Below, in pieces: positions 9,777-19,528 of a stretch of DNA of 64,000 nt (the first letter of the stretch is position 1; every line of letters starts with the position of its first letter). This DNA comes from Candidatus Rickettsia kotlanii (lineage in GTDB: Bacteria; Pseudomonadota; Alphaproteobacteria; Rickettsiales; Rickettsiaceae), in contig AP027062.1 in assembly GCA_030295365.1 (NCBI GenBank), positions 826,001 through 890,000 on the forward strand. Direction: 5' to 3'. The position numbers were made by a program, and so were the translations under genes. The notes beneath the pieces are model-generated. The model searched no databases. It saw nothing but the letters and a program-made list of their open reading frames with translations, and was not told the origin of the DNA.

Positions 9777-9854
9777 ATGGAAGATAAAATTGAAACCCAA
9801 CGTGAAGAAACATATCATAAGTTTATTTTCATGCAAGTGATTTTTTATTTATAA
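9777..9854 (+). CDS. Tiny ORF after ctaB, possible oxidase-assembly remnant
   Basis: A 25-codon frame, MEDKIETQREETYHKFIFMQ and five more residues, starts 25 bp after ctaB. In other alphaproteobacteria a small single-membrane-span protein (CoxF type) sits here with a charged start and one transmembrane helix; this product breaks off just as the hydrophobic part begins. It may be a truncated remnant or chance. The position and charge pattern are the only evidence. Confidence 0.25.
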   Translation: MEDKIETQREETYHKFIFMQVIFYL

Positions 9855-9870
9855 CTGTAATTTTTAAATT

Positions 9871-10065
9871 TTATGCTTTTGTTTTGTAATGTTGATAAGT
9901 AGGAAGAGTTAGAAATGTCTCATAGTTATGACGCATAACATAACAATAACTATTGTTGCAACCTCCGGCACGGCCATACATGAAGTTAGGCGTTATATAA
10001 TCAGCTGATCTTCCATTAGGACGTACGTGCAAAGTTTTTGTATTTTGTACTATTTTCTTAATCAT
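9871..10065 (-). pseudogene. Fragment resembling a radical SAM (spore-photolyase-like) N-terminus
   Basis: The 64-residue frame includes VRPNGRSADYITPNF and then GGCNNSYCYVMRHNYE, which resembles the cysteine cluster region of SPL-family radical SAM proteins. Only the first portion of such a protein (usually well over 250 residues) is present, and the spacing of the cysteines lacks a complete Cx3Cx2C set. It is therefore most likely a dead remnant. The family call rests on this short stretch and is tentative. Confidence 0.35.
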
Positions 10066-10165
10066 ACGATATTTAAAATACTTACTTAGCTTTACAAACT
10101 TCAGATTTATTTACTTACATTAAAATTGTAGTTATAAATTATTAATTATAAATATATCATAAGTT

Positions 10166-10823
10166 ATGGAAAAACCAAGCTATCTAAATTTTGATAATAA
10201 AAGTTATAAATGGAAAAATGATATTGAGTATCGTAAATACCCAGAAAGCTGTAGAGTAGGTAAAGGTGAGCAAGGAATATGCATTTGTCAACCATATAAA
10301 AATGAAATTTTGCCTTATTGGAAGTTTAAAACTCCTGAAATTGCTAAAGACAGTAGTGAAAAAATATCTCGATCTTCATAACAGATATCAATATCAAGAA
10401 GAAAAAGACAATCTACGAAAATTCGTTGAAACTGATCCTGAAGAACTTTCAAATTTTATTGAAACTTATGACAAAACTGAAAAATATAACAATAGAGAAG
10501 CTGAAGTTTTTCATAGTTTAAGTTCTATTTTAATGGAAAAACAAAAAGATAATGCGATTAAATCATAAAAGAAAGCTATTAAACTAGATCCAAGTAAAGC
10601 ATACTATCACAAAGAGTTTTTTAATAAACTACATAAAATAAATCCAGAGGAAGCACTCGCTTCTATCAAAAGAGCTATAGGGTTAAATCCAAATAAAAAA
10701 TCATTATATGAAGACCTTATTATTGTGTTGAAAAAGGCAAATTATGATGAAGAAGTAGCAAAAATTACTAAAGCAATTCAAGATTTCCCTAAAAACATAC
10801 CTAATTTGGTATTAGATACTTAG
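10166..10823 (+). pseudogene. Broken DUF4385 / TPR gene
   Basis: The first frame (10166-10381) matches the start of the DUF4385 family (RVGKGEQGICICQPYKNEIL, then KFKTPEIAKDSSEKI). Near 10360 the coding potential moves to another frame (10266-10568) and continues as helical repeats. One TAA at 10566 interrupts the phrase AIKS-stop-KKAIKLDPSKA, where TPR proteins usually have Tyr, and the same frame then runs to 10823 with further TPR-like units (EEALASIKRAIGLNPNKKSL). At least one frameshift and one nonsense change mean it is not functional as a whole. Whether the ancestor was one fused gene or two genes is unclear. Confidence 0.65.
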
Positions 10824-10901
10824 GAAACAAAGGATGTGTATCCAATTAGGTTTGGCACAGGAATAACTGTATCAAAACGTGGGTATTTACAAGTTTTGCA
10901 T

Positions 10902-10986
10902 TGTCATCTAGTTTGCTTGCTAACTAAGTCTAGAAAAAATAACTTCAACATTGTTACTACACTATATGTTTTGCTGGATGATGACA
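10902..10986. repeat. Degenerate palindromic element
   Basis: The stretch begins TGTCATCTAG and ends CTGGATGATGACA. Its core shares AAAAATAACTTCAA with the repeat at 49303-49451, so both belong to one family. Confidence 0.6.
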
Positions 10987-11028
10987 TAGAGAGGAATAGT
11001 AAGTCATACAATACCCGTGACGGTCACA

Positions 11029-13548
11029 TCAAAACAGTTTCTTCAATCCTTTTTGTAGAAACTTACTCACAGGATCTGCTTGTTGGTTTCCCTGCGGAGG
11101 GCTGCTTTGTTCCTTTGTATTTGTATCCTTTTTCTTTCTGAGACCCAAAGCATCTTTAATAATATTTTCAGGTTTCTTCTCTCCGCTTTTTAAGTCTTTA
11201 ATAACGCTATTAAATACGTTTTTAACTAAATATGTTTGAAAGGCTTGAACGTCTAATTTATGCTGCAGATTATTTATGAATCCGTATAATTTAACGGCTA
11301 TAGGCGGTAAATCCGCAATAGTAATGCTTGCACTAACATCCATCATATATTGTGGTAAGTTAATTTGACCTCTTGCATTTGTTGTGGCAGGTGAAGCATC
11401 TAAACTACATTCAGTTAAATTAAGCTTGCCTTGCATTATATTTCCGCTGGCAATTAAATTTTTGAAAGATGTGGATCCGCCACTAAAGGAGCTGTTAATA
11501 AGTCGTAATACTCCTTCGGTATTTTTAGCATTATTTACCGCATCTGCGATTCGGTTTAAATCAAATCCACTTATTTTTCCGTTATCGCTATTTACGTTAA
11601 ATTGTCCATTTAGATTATTAACATATGTATAAACGCTATTACCGTGAGAAGTAAGATCGGCTTTAAAACTTAGTCGTCCATCAGTGATTTTTATTTTACC
11701 CGATTGCGGAGTGAAACTTTTAAGATAGGCATTTTTTAAATCGATTTTAATTGCAGCGTTTTGGTCTTGGGCTGAACTCACATAACCGGTACTACTTAGT
11801 TCGCCATTGTAAATGCTTGCATTAATTGAAGTAATATTCAGCGTGCCGCCGGTGATATTTAATTTTGCTTTTAAATTATTTATGATTAATGAGTCGTTAG
11901 TTAATTTATCAATATTTGCGGATAATTGCCCTTCAATTTCATTTAAAAACCCTAAATTAATAGGATTATTTGACCAAGGAGAATTATTTTTAGCTGTAGG
12001 TGTGTTTTGAGTAGCAGGAATATTAGTTTTATTTGGAGCAGGAGTAGGACTGTTACTTGTAAGAATTTTATCCAAATTAACTAACGGACTGTATAAGTTA
12101 AGATTAAAATTTGGTTTCTGAGTTGCTAAATTAATATCTCCTTTAATAGATATATTAGTATTAAAAGCGGATATTTTATTATTAATATGGAAAGTATCTT
12201 TAATTTTTTGCATTCCCCCGTTTAACTGCAATACCCCAATCTTACTTAAATTACTTACTCCCATAAGAGACATAAACGACTCAAAATTATTAATTTTTAG
12301 ATTGTGCGAAATAGTTATATTTTGTGCTAAATTTTTAAGCTCAATATCTCCAGTTAGATTACTATTTGCAGTCGATAAATTAATATTTTGTAATTTTATT
12401 GCTTGAGAATTACTAATGACATTAGCAGTAAGTATAAGTTTTTGGTTAATAATAGGCGATAATTTATCAGTCTTTAGTTTTAGAGCATCAAGTATAGGTT
12501 TTAAACTATCCGCTTGTAGTATAATATTTGTCTTATCTAAATTAGAGCTAATCTTGGTTATAATGTTACCGGGATTGATAATAATATTTGATTTTAGATT
12601 ATTACGCTCTATATCATAATTTGCATTTGCTAGTAATGCTATATTTGGATAATTAAGTCTAGCATCTTTAATATCTATATTTTTACTATCGGCAGTAATT
12701 GCCGTAGTTAGCTCGTAGTCATTTTGTAAATCAGTAGGCATACCTAAAGTTTTAGTATTACCTTTAATATTTGCGTTACCTATGAAAGAATTATTTCCGC
12801 TATCAAATTTTCCTTCGATTTTAATTTTTGCACCGGCAAGATTAATATTGGCACTTAACGGGATTATTTTACCGATTTCTTCAATATTCCCGTCTATATT
12901 AATTTGCTGTTCCAAAGCCTTTAAAGCTAAAGTCAAATCTATAGGGCCCTTAAGGCTTTTCATTTTAGTCTCTAAGTTAATATCGTTAAATATTTTCTCA
13001 CTGTTTTTTTCTATATATATTACTTTGCCGTCTATAATTTTAAAATGACTAATCAAAATAGGAAGTGCTAATTCAGTTTTAGTATCGGTAGATTCTACAG
13101 AGCTCATTTCATTTGTTTTGGATGCATTATTAGGTGTAGAAAATTGCCAATTTTTTTGTCTATTATTTAAGACTTCTAGATTTATAATCGGTTTTTGCAG
13201 TTCTATAGAAGCTACTTGAATTGCTCCTCTAAAAAGAGGAAAAAGTCGCAATGACGCTTTAGCACCTTCAACGGAAACTAGATGAGGTTCTTTTGTACCG
13301 TTTATTGATGATAATTTAATTTCTGATAGTGATATTGCGGGATTCGGTAGTAAAGATAATTTTATGTCGCCATTAATAGTTAAATCTCTATTTGTAGCCT
13401 CTTTAACTTTATCTATTACTATTCCTTTATAATTATTTACAGGAATAAAGAAAGGAATAACAATTAATAATAATATTATACTTATAAATATAATAAGTGA
13501 GTATTTTAAAGTTTTAGGCATAGAGCTTAATCTTCTATTTATATACAT
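11029..13548 (-). CDS. AsmA-family envelope protein
   Basis: The 839-residue protein starts with a signal anchor (about residues 15-34, LKYSLIIFISIILLLIVIPF) followed by the AsmA N-terminal signature (INGDIKLSLLPNPAISLSEI). A very long beta-rich region follows, and the C-terminal AsmA-2-like segment has repeated SGNIMQGKLNL-type strands. AsmA-like proteins form long grooved periplasmic structures thought to carry phospholipids toward the outer membrane. The low-complexity tail is rich in Lys, Gln and Pro. A second AsmA-like gene lies at 14391 on the opposite strand beyond rimM. The first codons (MYINRRLSS) may be replaced by the internal MPKTLKYS start, ten codons in. Confidence 0.85.
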   Translation of the reverse strand: MYINRRLSSMPKTLKYSLIIFISIILLLIVIPFFIPVNNYKGIVIDKVKEATNRDLTINGDIKLSLLPNPAISLSEIKLSSINGTKEPHLVSVEGAKASLRLFPLFRGAIQVASIELQKPIINLEVLNNRQKNWQFSTPNNASKTNEMSSVESTDTKTELALPILISHFKIIDGKVIYIEKNSEKIFNDINLETKMKSLKGPIDLTLALKALEQQINIDGNIEEIGKIIPLSANINLAGAKIKIEGKFDSGNNSFIGNANIKGNTKTLGMPTDLQNDYELTTAITADSKNIDIKDARLNYPNIALLANANYDIERNNLKSNIIINPGNIITKISSNLDKTNIILQADSLKPILDALKLKTDKLSPIINQKLILTANVISNSQAIKLQNINLSTANSNLTGDIELKNLAQNITISHNLKINNFESFMSLMGVSNLSKIGVLQLNGGMQKIKDTFHINNKISAFNTNISIKGDINLATQKPNFNLNLYSPLVNLDKILTSNSPTPAPNKTNIPATQNTPTAKNNSPWSNNPINLGFLNEIEGQLSANIDKLTNDSLIINNLKAKLNITGGTLNITSINASIYNGELSSTGYVSSAQDQNAAIKIDLKNAYLKSFTPQSGKIKITDGRLSFKADLTSHGNSVYTYVNNLNGQFNVNSDNGKISGFDLNRIADAVNNAKNTEGVLRLINSSFSGGSTSFKNLIASGNIMQGKLNLTECSLDASPATTNARGQINLPQYMMDVSASITIADLPPIAVKLYGFINNLQHKLDVQAFQTYLVKNVFNSVIKDLKSGEKKPENIIKDALGLRKKKDTNTKEQSSPPQGNQQADPVSKFLQKGLKKLF

Positions 13549-13628
13549 GTATTAATTATAGTATTTAAGGATTAATTGTCAATTTTATATAATTTACTCA
13601 ATTAAGGATTGAAATATTATATATTCTA

Positions 13629-13796
13629 TGTCATTCCTACGAGATGTTGTTGTGTGGACCGGTAAAACCTACTGTGTCACCTCGTGGTTTGACCACGGGG
13701 TCCATAAAAACAATAAATACTAATAAATTTAGTATTTTTAACTGGATTCCATGGTCATGCCACGGGACGAGACAGAGGTGAATAAGAATCGTAGGG
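13629..13796. repeat. Composite of two nested palindromic elements
   Basis: Outer arms GTCATTCCTACGA (13629) and ATCGTAGG (about 13788) enclose a TGACCACGG-family element at about 13674-13776 (CTCGTGGTTTGACCACGGGG and ATGGTCATGCCACGGGACGA). Its core, AACAATAAATACTAATAA, recurs inverted in the element at 30320-30420. Confidence 0.75.
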
Positions 13797-13830
13797 TACT
13801 ATAAAAAAATTGAAAACTATGGTAAATTAT

Positions 13831-14328
13831 TCAAGCTTCTCTTTGATAATTTAAAATCACATAATCTTTAGTTATAATAGGAAAAAATTCTTTATTGAAA
13901 GGTAATAATTCGGTTGTTTGATCTGAAAATTCTATTTCAATTATGTCACCAGCACCAAAGTTAAGAATATTTTTAATTTTGCCTATTTCTTTATGATCTT
14001 GATTTAATACCAGTAAATGAGTTAAATCCGCTATATAAAATTCATCTTCTTCTAGTTCCGGTAAACTTGCTCTTAAGCAAAATATTTTATAACCTTTTAA
14101 ATTTTCAGCTTCATTTCGAGTAGCTATATCATTAAATGTACAAATTAATTCTCCTTTAGCATTTTGGCTAATTAGCTTAATATGTATATTTGCTCCTGAC
14201 TCATTTACTAAATTTCTTTCAAGTATTTTTGTAGCAGGGGCAGTAAAAGATTTTAACATTACATGACCTTTAATTCCATGGCATGATTTTATTACACCGA
14301 CTAAAATTAATTTTTCTAAAGAATTCAT
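13831..14328 (-). CDS. rimM: Ribosome maturation factor RimM
   Basis: RimM binds ribosomal protein S19 and helps mature the 16S rRNA 3' domain. The 165-residue protein has the N-terminal RimM barrel ([20 protein letters not shown]) and the C-terminal PRC barrel ([15 protein letters not shown], then [10 protein letters not shown]). Length is normal. It is divergent from the second AsmA-like gene, whose chosen start lies 62 bp away. The usual partners trmD and rplS are not adjacent in this window. Confidence 0.93.
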   Translation of the reverse strand: MNSLEKLILVGVIKSCHGIKGHVMLKSFTAPATKILERNLVNESGANIHIKLISQNAKGELICTFNDIATRNEAENLKGYKIFCLRASLPELEEDEFYIADLTHLLVLNQDHKEIGKIKNILNFGAGDIIEIEFSDQTTELLPFNKEFFPIITKDYVILNYQREA

Positions 14329-14390
14329 TAATTTGCCTTTAAATTTTGATAATTATATATAATAATATATTTAAAAACTTTTTTACAGAC

Positions 14391-17015
14391 ATGATAAAAA
14401 AAATAGCTGCCGGCGTCATAATTTGTTTCTCATTATTGTTATTTATAATGTTTGGTGCATTATCGTTTGTTAACTATAATTCGGTTACTAATAATTTTAC
14501 CAGTCATTTAGGAATTGCAAAAGAAAATATCGAAAAAATAAAGATGAATAAATTTCCTTTGCCCTATTTAGTTATTGAGACGATAAGAGAAGAAGGAAAG
14601 TTAAATTTAGAGCAGATTAAAATTCATTTTTCGTTGTGGTCGCTTATAAAATTTAATCCTAAAATTAATAAAATAGATATATTAGATGCTAAATTTTATT
14701 CACATTCTAATGTATTAAATATTTATAATCATGAAGAGTTAATAAAGAATTTCTTTAAATATAGATTACAAAATATAAATATTACTAATCTAAGTATTAT
14801 TAATAAACAAGATTATTCTATTTTAAATTTTAATAATTGTATATTAAAAAAAGAAAATGCTTTATCGTCTAATTACATATTTAAAACTACAAGTAACTAT
14901 ATAGGTGAAATTTCAGGTTCAATTAATAAACGTGACGATATAGTAGATTTTAATCTTAATATTGATAATAATGATTATGGTTTTAAGTTATCGCAAATTT
15001 ACAAAGATTCTAAGCTTACTAGCGGTAGTGGTGAATATCAGATTAAAAATTTAGCATCGGTAATGTATAATATATTACCAGATTTAAACCATCTTTTTAA
15101 TAAATTTAATCAACATGAGGCAGTAAACGTTAAATTTAATATTTCAAATAATGAAGATGAAATAAAACTAAAAGACATAGTAATAGCATCATCTTTTATT
15201 ATTGGTAATGGATTTGTTAACATTGCTAAAAATGATAATATTACTACTAATGTAAAACTAGATTTTCCTAAAATAGATTTAAGTTCGTTAATTTCTCCAA
15301 ATGCAGAGGTAACATTTAATACTTCTTCTTCAAATATTAGATTTATTTTTGCCGATAAATTACTTAAAGCAGAGGTGGCAATTAACAAAATAATTTTAAG
15401 TAATAATGAAGAACTAGAAAAAATAGTCTTTTCTTCTAACTTATCAAAGGGTACTTTAAAGATAAATGAATTTTCAGGTAATATTAAGTCAGGTGGAGAA
15501 TTTAAGCTTACAGGTAATGTAACACAGAATGCCGTTAGAAGTATGTTCGATGGACAGCTATATTTAAAGCACAACGATATAAATTCGTTACTGAATATTT
15601 TAGGATTTAACGACGTTACTATTAAAGAAGCTATTCCTTTTAGCTTGTCATCGGATTTAAAACTCACTTTAATAGATTTATTTTTTAAAAATTTATTACT
15701 CAAAACAGATAATTTAAATTTATCGGGAAATTTTTCTAGTAAATTTATTGCTCAAACACCTCGTTTAGACGCTACGCTTAATATATCTTCGCTTGACTTA
15801 AGCAGTAGAACGTATCCAATAATTTCGCCGCTTATCGAATTTACGAAAAATTTAACTAAAGATATGAAAGCTCTAGATTATCCAAGTAAATTCATCCCTA
15901 TTAGAACAATAGGATATTTAGCTAATTTAGATATTCTGATAGATAGCGTTAAGTATAACGATCATGTATTTGACAAAATGAATTTGCTTGCTAAAATCGT
16001 ACCGGCTAATGTAAAAATTAGTAATTTAGATTTTAAAACTGCTAATAGCTATTTATCAACTAGCTGGAACTTAGATGCATCAAGTGTATTACCGTCTTTG
16101 ACCGTAGAAATTAAGGACGGTAATCTTACTACTGATTTATTATCACCGGCAGGAATGCTTAATTTAAGAAATAAATTAATAAATGATTATAGTTTAGATA
16201 AAGCTACCTTACAAGTTTCCGGTACATTGTCAACATTATTACAAAATGATTTAATATTGAAAAATGTTAAATTTTATGTAGCAAATAATAATAATTTATT
16301 ACAATTTAATAATATTGAAGCAGGATTATTAGGTGGTAAGCTTCAAGGTAACGGCAATATTTTATTAGAACCTTATGCTATAAATTTCGTATATGCTTTA
16401 AATACAATAGATTTAAACAAAGTTTTGGCTCTTATGCCTAAAATATTTACTGCAAGTGGCGGGAAAATCAGTATAAGTGGTAGTTTAGGAACTAATGGTA
16501 ACACTCTTCAAAGCCAGTTATATAACCTTACTACAAAATCACAATTTGCTATAAACAATATAGATATTAATAATTTTGCAATTGATTCTTTTATAGAAAA
16601 AATTGATACAACTGATTATAAGGTACAAAATTTAGATAAAGATATAAATAGTGCTATAACCACAGGACAAGAAAATATTAGAGGGATAAGCGGTGATATT
16701 GAACTACAAAAAGGTATTGCCCTTTTAAAGAAAGTAAAATTTGCAACACAATATAGTAGTGGTGCGGCCTCTTTTGCAGTTAATATATATAATTTTGATA
16801 TGGATGCATCTAGTATTTTATCATTTTACGTGCCGGCAAGGCTTGTTAAGTTAAATACCTCAAATACAAGTTCTGATAAAGATAGTTTGGCACATCTTAA
16901 TATAAAAATGCAAGGGAATATTTTTGCTCCTAAGAAAACTTTTGATAGTAGTGAGCTAAAAAAATTACTTATACCCCAAACAACTAAAGACACAACTACT
17001 ACAGATAACCATTAA
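14391..17015 (+). CDS. Large AsmA/YhdP-like envelope protein
   Basis: The product is 874 residues from the ATG at 14391. A frame 15 codons longer begins with TTG, but the ATG places the signal anchor (MIKKIAAGVIICFSLLLFIM) at the very N-terminus as expected. The rest is a long beta-rich protein full of Asn and Ser, with strand repeats such as LKLTLIDLFFKNLLLKTDNL and a C-terminal AsmA-2-like part (GGKISISGSLGTNGNTL). This is the plan of the YhdP/TamB/AsmA group of bridge-like lipid carriers. It is followed 13 bp later by xseB and probably co-transcribed with it. Confidence 0.75.
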   Translation: MIKKIAAGVIICFSLLLFIMFGALSFVNYNSVTNNFTSHLGIAKENIEKIKMNKFPLPYLVIETIREEGKLNLEQIKIHFSLWSLIKFNPKINKIDILDAKFYSHSNVLNIYNHEELIKNFFKYRLQNINITNLSIINKQDYSILNFNNCILKKENALSSNYIFKTTSNYIGEISGSINKRDDIVDFNLNIDNNDYGFKLSQIYKDSKLTSGSGEYQIKNLASVMYNILPDLNHLFNKFNQHEAVNVKFNISNNEDEIKLKDIVIASSFIIGNGFVNIAKNDNITTNVKLDFPKIDLSSLISPNAEVTFNTSSSNIRFIFADKLLKAEVAINKIILSNNEELEKIVFSSNLSKGTLKINEFSGNIKSGGEFKLTGNVTQNAVRSMFDGQLYLKHNDINSLLNILGFNDVTIKEAIPFSLSSDLKLTLIDLFFKNLLLKTDNLNLSGNFSSKFIAQTPRLDATLNISSLDLSSRTYPIISPLIEFTKNLTKDMKALDYPSKFIPIRTIGYLANLDILIDSVKYNDHVFDKMNLLAKIVPANVKISNLDFKTANSYLSTSWNLDASSVLPSLTVEIKDGNLTTDLLSPAGMLNLRNKLINDYSLDKATLQVSGTLSTLLQNDLILKNVKFYVANNNNLLQFNNIEAGLLGGKLQGNGNILLEPYAINFVYALNTIDLNKVLALMPKIFTASGGKISISGSLGTNGNTLQSQLYNLTTKSQFAINNIDINNFAIDSFIEKIDTTDYKVQNLDKDINSAITTGQENIRGISGDIELQKGIALLKKVKFATQYSSGAASFAVNIYNFDMDASSILSFYVPARLVKLNTSNTSSDKDSLAHLNIKMQGNIFAPKKTFDSSELKKLLIPQTTKDTTTTDNH

Positions 17016-17028
17016 AAAATAAAAATAA

Positions 17029-17271
17029 ATGACTAATACTAAAACTTTAGAAACAAATATTAGCTTTGAAGAAGCTTTAAAAGAGCTTGAGGAAATTGTT
17101 AAAAAAATAGATAACGGACAAGAGAGTCTAGAGACGGCAGTTAATAGCTTTGAAAGAGGTATTTTACTTAAGAATCATTGTGAGAAAAAACTAAAAGAAG
17201 CTCGGTTAAAAATTGAAAAAATTACTAAACTTGCTGATTCTACAGTGGTTTTAGAAGAGACGGAAGTGTAG
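17029..17271 (+). CDS. xseB: Exodeoxyribonuclease VII small subunit
   Basis: XseB is the small coiled subunit that wraps the catalytic XseA subunit of exonuclease VII. The 80-residue product has the family signature [20 protein letters not shown] and the second helix [19 protein letters not shown]. Length is typical. It sits 13 bp after the AsmA-like gene; xseA is not in the window. Confidence 0.93.
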   Translation: MTNTKTLETNISFEEALKELEEIVKKIDNGQESLETAVNSFERGILLKNHCEKKLKEARLKIEKITKLADSTVVLEETEV

Positions 17272-17316
17272 TGTTGACATAAAGCATACATTGTACTAAT
17301 AGTATAAGATGACAAA

Positions 17317-17680
17317 GAAATGTAATCATCGCTTTTCTGCTGAAAAAAAATTATAAGTTAATAAGTGAGCACAAGGTAAGTTTTGAAGAAATAATATCAG
17401 TTATAGAAAGTAATTGTTTATTGGATATAATAGAACATCCAAATCCTAATGAATATTCAGAGCAAAAAATGTATATAGTTAAATTTAATGAATACGCCTA
17501 TTTAGTGCCTTTTATTATTGAAGTTGATTGAACAGTTTTTTTAAAGACTATTATTCCACGTCGCAAAGCTATTCAGAAATATCTAAAATGAGAATAAAAC
17601 AAAAAGCTGCTTAGGAGGGGTTACCTTATCAAACTCTTATTTCTAGTATATTACATAAATATTTAGCAGGATATGGTTAA
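17317..17680 (+). pseudogene. Degraded BrnT-like toxin and RHH antitoxin pair
   Basis: Reading in pieces gives a toxin-like segment (KLISEHKVSFEEIISVIES, DIIEHPNPNEYSEQ, then after an in-frame TGA TVFLKTIIPRRKAIQKYLK) that matches the general BrnT/DUF497 layout. Its stop overlaps, as ATGA at 17588, a short antitoxin-like frame. That second frame has an in-frame TAG and ends EGLPYQTLISSILHKYLAG, the C-terminal signature of CopG/BrnA-type antitoxins, without the N-terminal ribbon. Both genes are dead. The ATGA coupling and the order toxin-antitoxin are as in live pairs. Confidence 0.6.
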
Positions 17681-17719
17681 TAATACCTATATAATCATAT
17701 AATTGACTTTATCTATACC

Positions 17720-18479
17720 GTGTCTAATATTGTTTTATTCATCATAATAAATATTATTTTGGTGAGTTTTTATGTGGGATGTTTATTTTTAACAAAATAC
17801 ATTATTCCTAATAATTTCAAAAAGAAGAGCTTGGGAGTCTTTGGCAGGTTTTTGGGTGTAGTTGGTAGTATGTATGCAGTATCAACCGGTTTTATATTAA
17901 TTTATTTACTCGGTAATTTTTAATAAAGCACAAGAAGGGGTGGCAGCAGAATCTGTAGTATTGATAAGGCTTGCAGATAGTGTAGGTTGGCTTCTCCATG
18001 AAATGAGACCTACAATTTATCTAGATGTTAAAAATTATACCAAAGATGTGATGCAGCGTGAATGGCAATTAATGAAAGGCGGCAAACAAATCAGTTATGA
18101 AGCTATTAGTTTCCTCCAAGAGTAAGAGACTACAAGCTTATAAAGCAGGCGAGCAAATGCAGCTATTGACTAAGCAGGAAATCATTGAGGAGAAAAAAGA
18201 GCTTTATACAGTAAGGTATAACAGGATTAAAATGTCCTATTTTCCTTAAATATTCAATATTGGATAGTTGTATGTATAATGATTGCTATTAATTTAATTT
18301 TTGTCTGTATACTTGGCACCAAGCTTTATTTACATAAGATTTCAGTTGGTTTAGTTTGCATCACTTCATCATCAATGCTTTTGTTATTATTTATATTAGA
18401 TAAACCTTTTCAAGGCCCTTGCGCCGTAAATCAATATGACCTTATTAAGGCTATACATTATATTGAGAGTTTAAATTAG
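17720..18479 (+). pseudogene. Broken DUF4239 (bestrophin-like) membrane protein
   Basis: Three frames in succession rebuild one protein of about 250 residues. The first (17720-17923) has two membrane segments and ends at LIYLLGNF. The second (17940-18125) carries the conserved middle region, including DVMQREWQLMKGG, where DUF4239 proteins have a Y-x3-V-x2-EW pattern. The third (about 18240-18479) has two more membrane segments and ends YIESLN. Stops and frameshifts lie between them. The 3' end overlaps the converging glycosylase gene by 29 bp. Confidence 0.6.
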
Positions 18480-18996
18480 TGATATCTGTAACAACATAAC
18501 GCCATAATTTATCCGTGCCTTTAGTAATACCTATACGAGCAGTAGTAGAGTAGGGTAGCTTTAAGCCGATATCGCCGACAAAAAATTCGTTGTTATTTAT
18601 AAGGTCGCATTTATTATGAGAAATATTAATTCCTAAATATTTGCATAATTTACCTGGACCGTTGAGGTATAGATTTTCAGGCGAAATAACATGTACACCT
18701 CTTATTAAGGTTGCAGCAGGGAAGCCTTGAGCTTCGGTTACGAAATTTAAACAATAATACATTCCGTAAATTAAATAGACATAGCTCAAGCCTGCAGGAC
18801 CAAACATTATATCCGTTCTTTTTGTCCGCCCTCTTGCTGCATGGCAAGCAGGATCATTTTGTCCTACATAGCTTTCAGTTTCAGTAATGATAGCTGTTTT
18901 ACCTTGGAAATAAAGAGCTTTACCGATTAACTCAGTGCTTACTACATTAGTAGCTCTTGCAAAAAATTCACGAGATAAAGGGATTAGTTTATTCAT
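18451..18996 (-). CDS. DNA-3-methyladenine glycosylase (AAG/Mpg family)
   Basis: This base-excision repair enzyme removes alkylated purines. The 181-residue product has the family motifs [29 protein letters not shown] (catalytic Glu region), [20 protein letters not shown] and LIRGVHV. An in-frame ATG 18 codons upstream (19050) would give 199 residues; I prefer 18996 because the family normally begins just before LSREFFAR, though neither start has a clear ribosome-binding site. It follows the YciI remnant and lies at the end of the nuoE-yidD run. Confidence 0.88.
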   Translation of the reverse strand: MNKLIPLSREFFARATNVVSTELIGKALYFQGKTAIITETESYVGQNDPACHAARGRTKRTDIMFGPAGLSYVYLIYGMYYCLNFVTEAQGFPAATLIRGVHVISPENLYLNGPGKLCKYLGINISHNKCDLINNNEFFVGDIGLKLPYSTTARIGITKGTDKLWRYVVTDITNLNSQYNV

Positions 18997-19056
18997 GTTT
19001 TTGAAAAAAATATTTAAATTCTTATGCCATTTTGTAGGAGTTAATTCCATATTCAG

Positions 19057-19276
19057 CTAATTATTTATATAAAAAAGATCTTCTCTTAATCTATCTTGAA
19101 GCTGACTTAGTTTTTCTATATTAGCTAAAATAATACCGCCAATTCTTGGATGTATAGGACCTAATAAAATATCCTTTATCATAACATGTATCTAAAAATT
19201 TTCTATGTCCTGTAATAAATTTTTCAACAGAAGAAAGGTCTAAGCCTAAGGTATATTTAAGGTTTACAATAAACAT
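19057..19276 (-). pseudogene. Frameshifted YciI-like protein
   Basis: The frame from ATG at 19276 reads MFIVNLKYTLGLDLSSVEKF and continues HRKFLDTCYDKGYFI. One base is then lost in an AT run, and the other frame continues LGPIHPRIGGIILANIEKL to a stop at 19057. This is the YciI fold layout (about 75-100 residues) with its conserved His and Asp. A single indel separates it from an intact gene, so the loss may be recent. It lies 3 bp downstream of yidD on the same strand. Confidence 0.7.
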
Positions 19277-19279
19277 AAT

Positions 19280-19528
19280 TTATATTTTTTTATTAAGTGG
19301 TTTAGAATTTTTTATAGAGATTGGAACGGTATCATATCCGCCATCGCAAAACGGTTGGCATTTGATAATTCTTTTAAGGGTAAGCCACAAGCCTTTTATG
19401 CTGCCGTGTATTGATATAGCTTCTTTGGCATATTCAGAACAAGTGGGATGAAACCGGCAATTATTGCCAAGTAGTGGAGAAATGCAATATTGATAAAATC
19501 TAAGTAATAATAAGAAGATTCTAGTCAT
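19280..19528 (-). CDS. yidD: Membrane protein insertion efficiency factor YidD
   Basis: YidD is a small amphipathic protein that aids YidC/Sec-dependent membrane insertion. The 82-residue product shows the full signature: [31 protein letters not shown] and [13 protein letters not shown] with its conserved cysteines. Its start overlaps the end of nuoE by 8 bp, indicating translational coupling. In many bacteria yidD sits with rnpA and yidC instead, so this location after nuoE is notable. Confidence 0.93.
   Translation of the reverse strand: MTRIFLLLLRFYQYCISPLLGNNCRFHPTCSEYAKEAISIHGSIKGLWLTLKRIIKCQPFCDGGYDTVPISIKNSKPLNKKI

Noticed and set aside
12416..13048. Plus-strand frames of 67 and 88 residues
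   Set aside because: Antisense shadows inside the first AsmA-family gene.
15110..15703. 197-residue minus-strand frame
   Set aside because: Entirely antisense within the large AsmA-like gene, whose frame is clearly the coding one.
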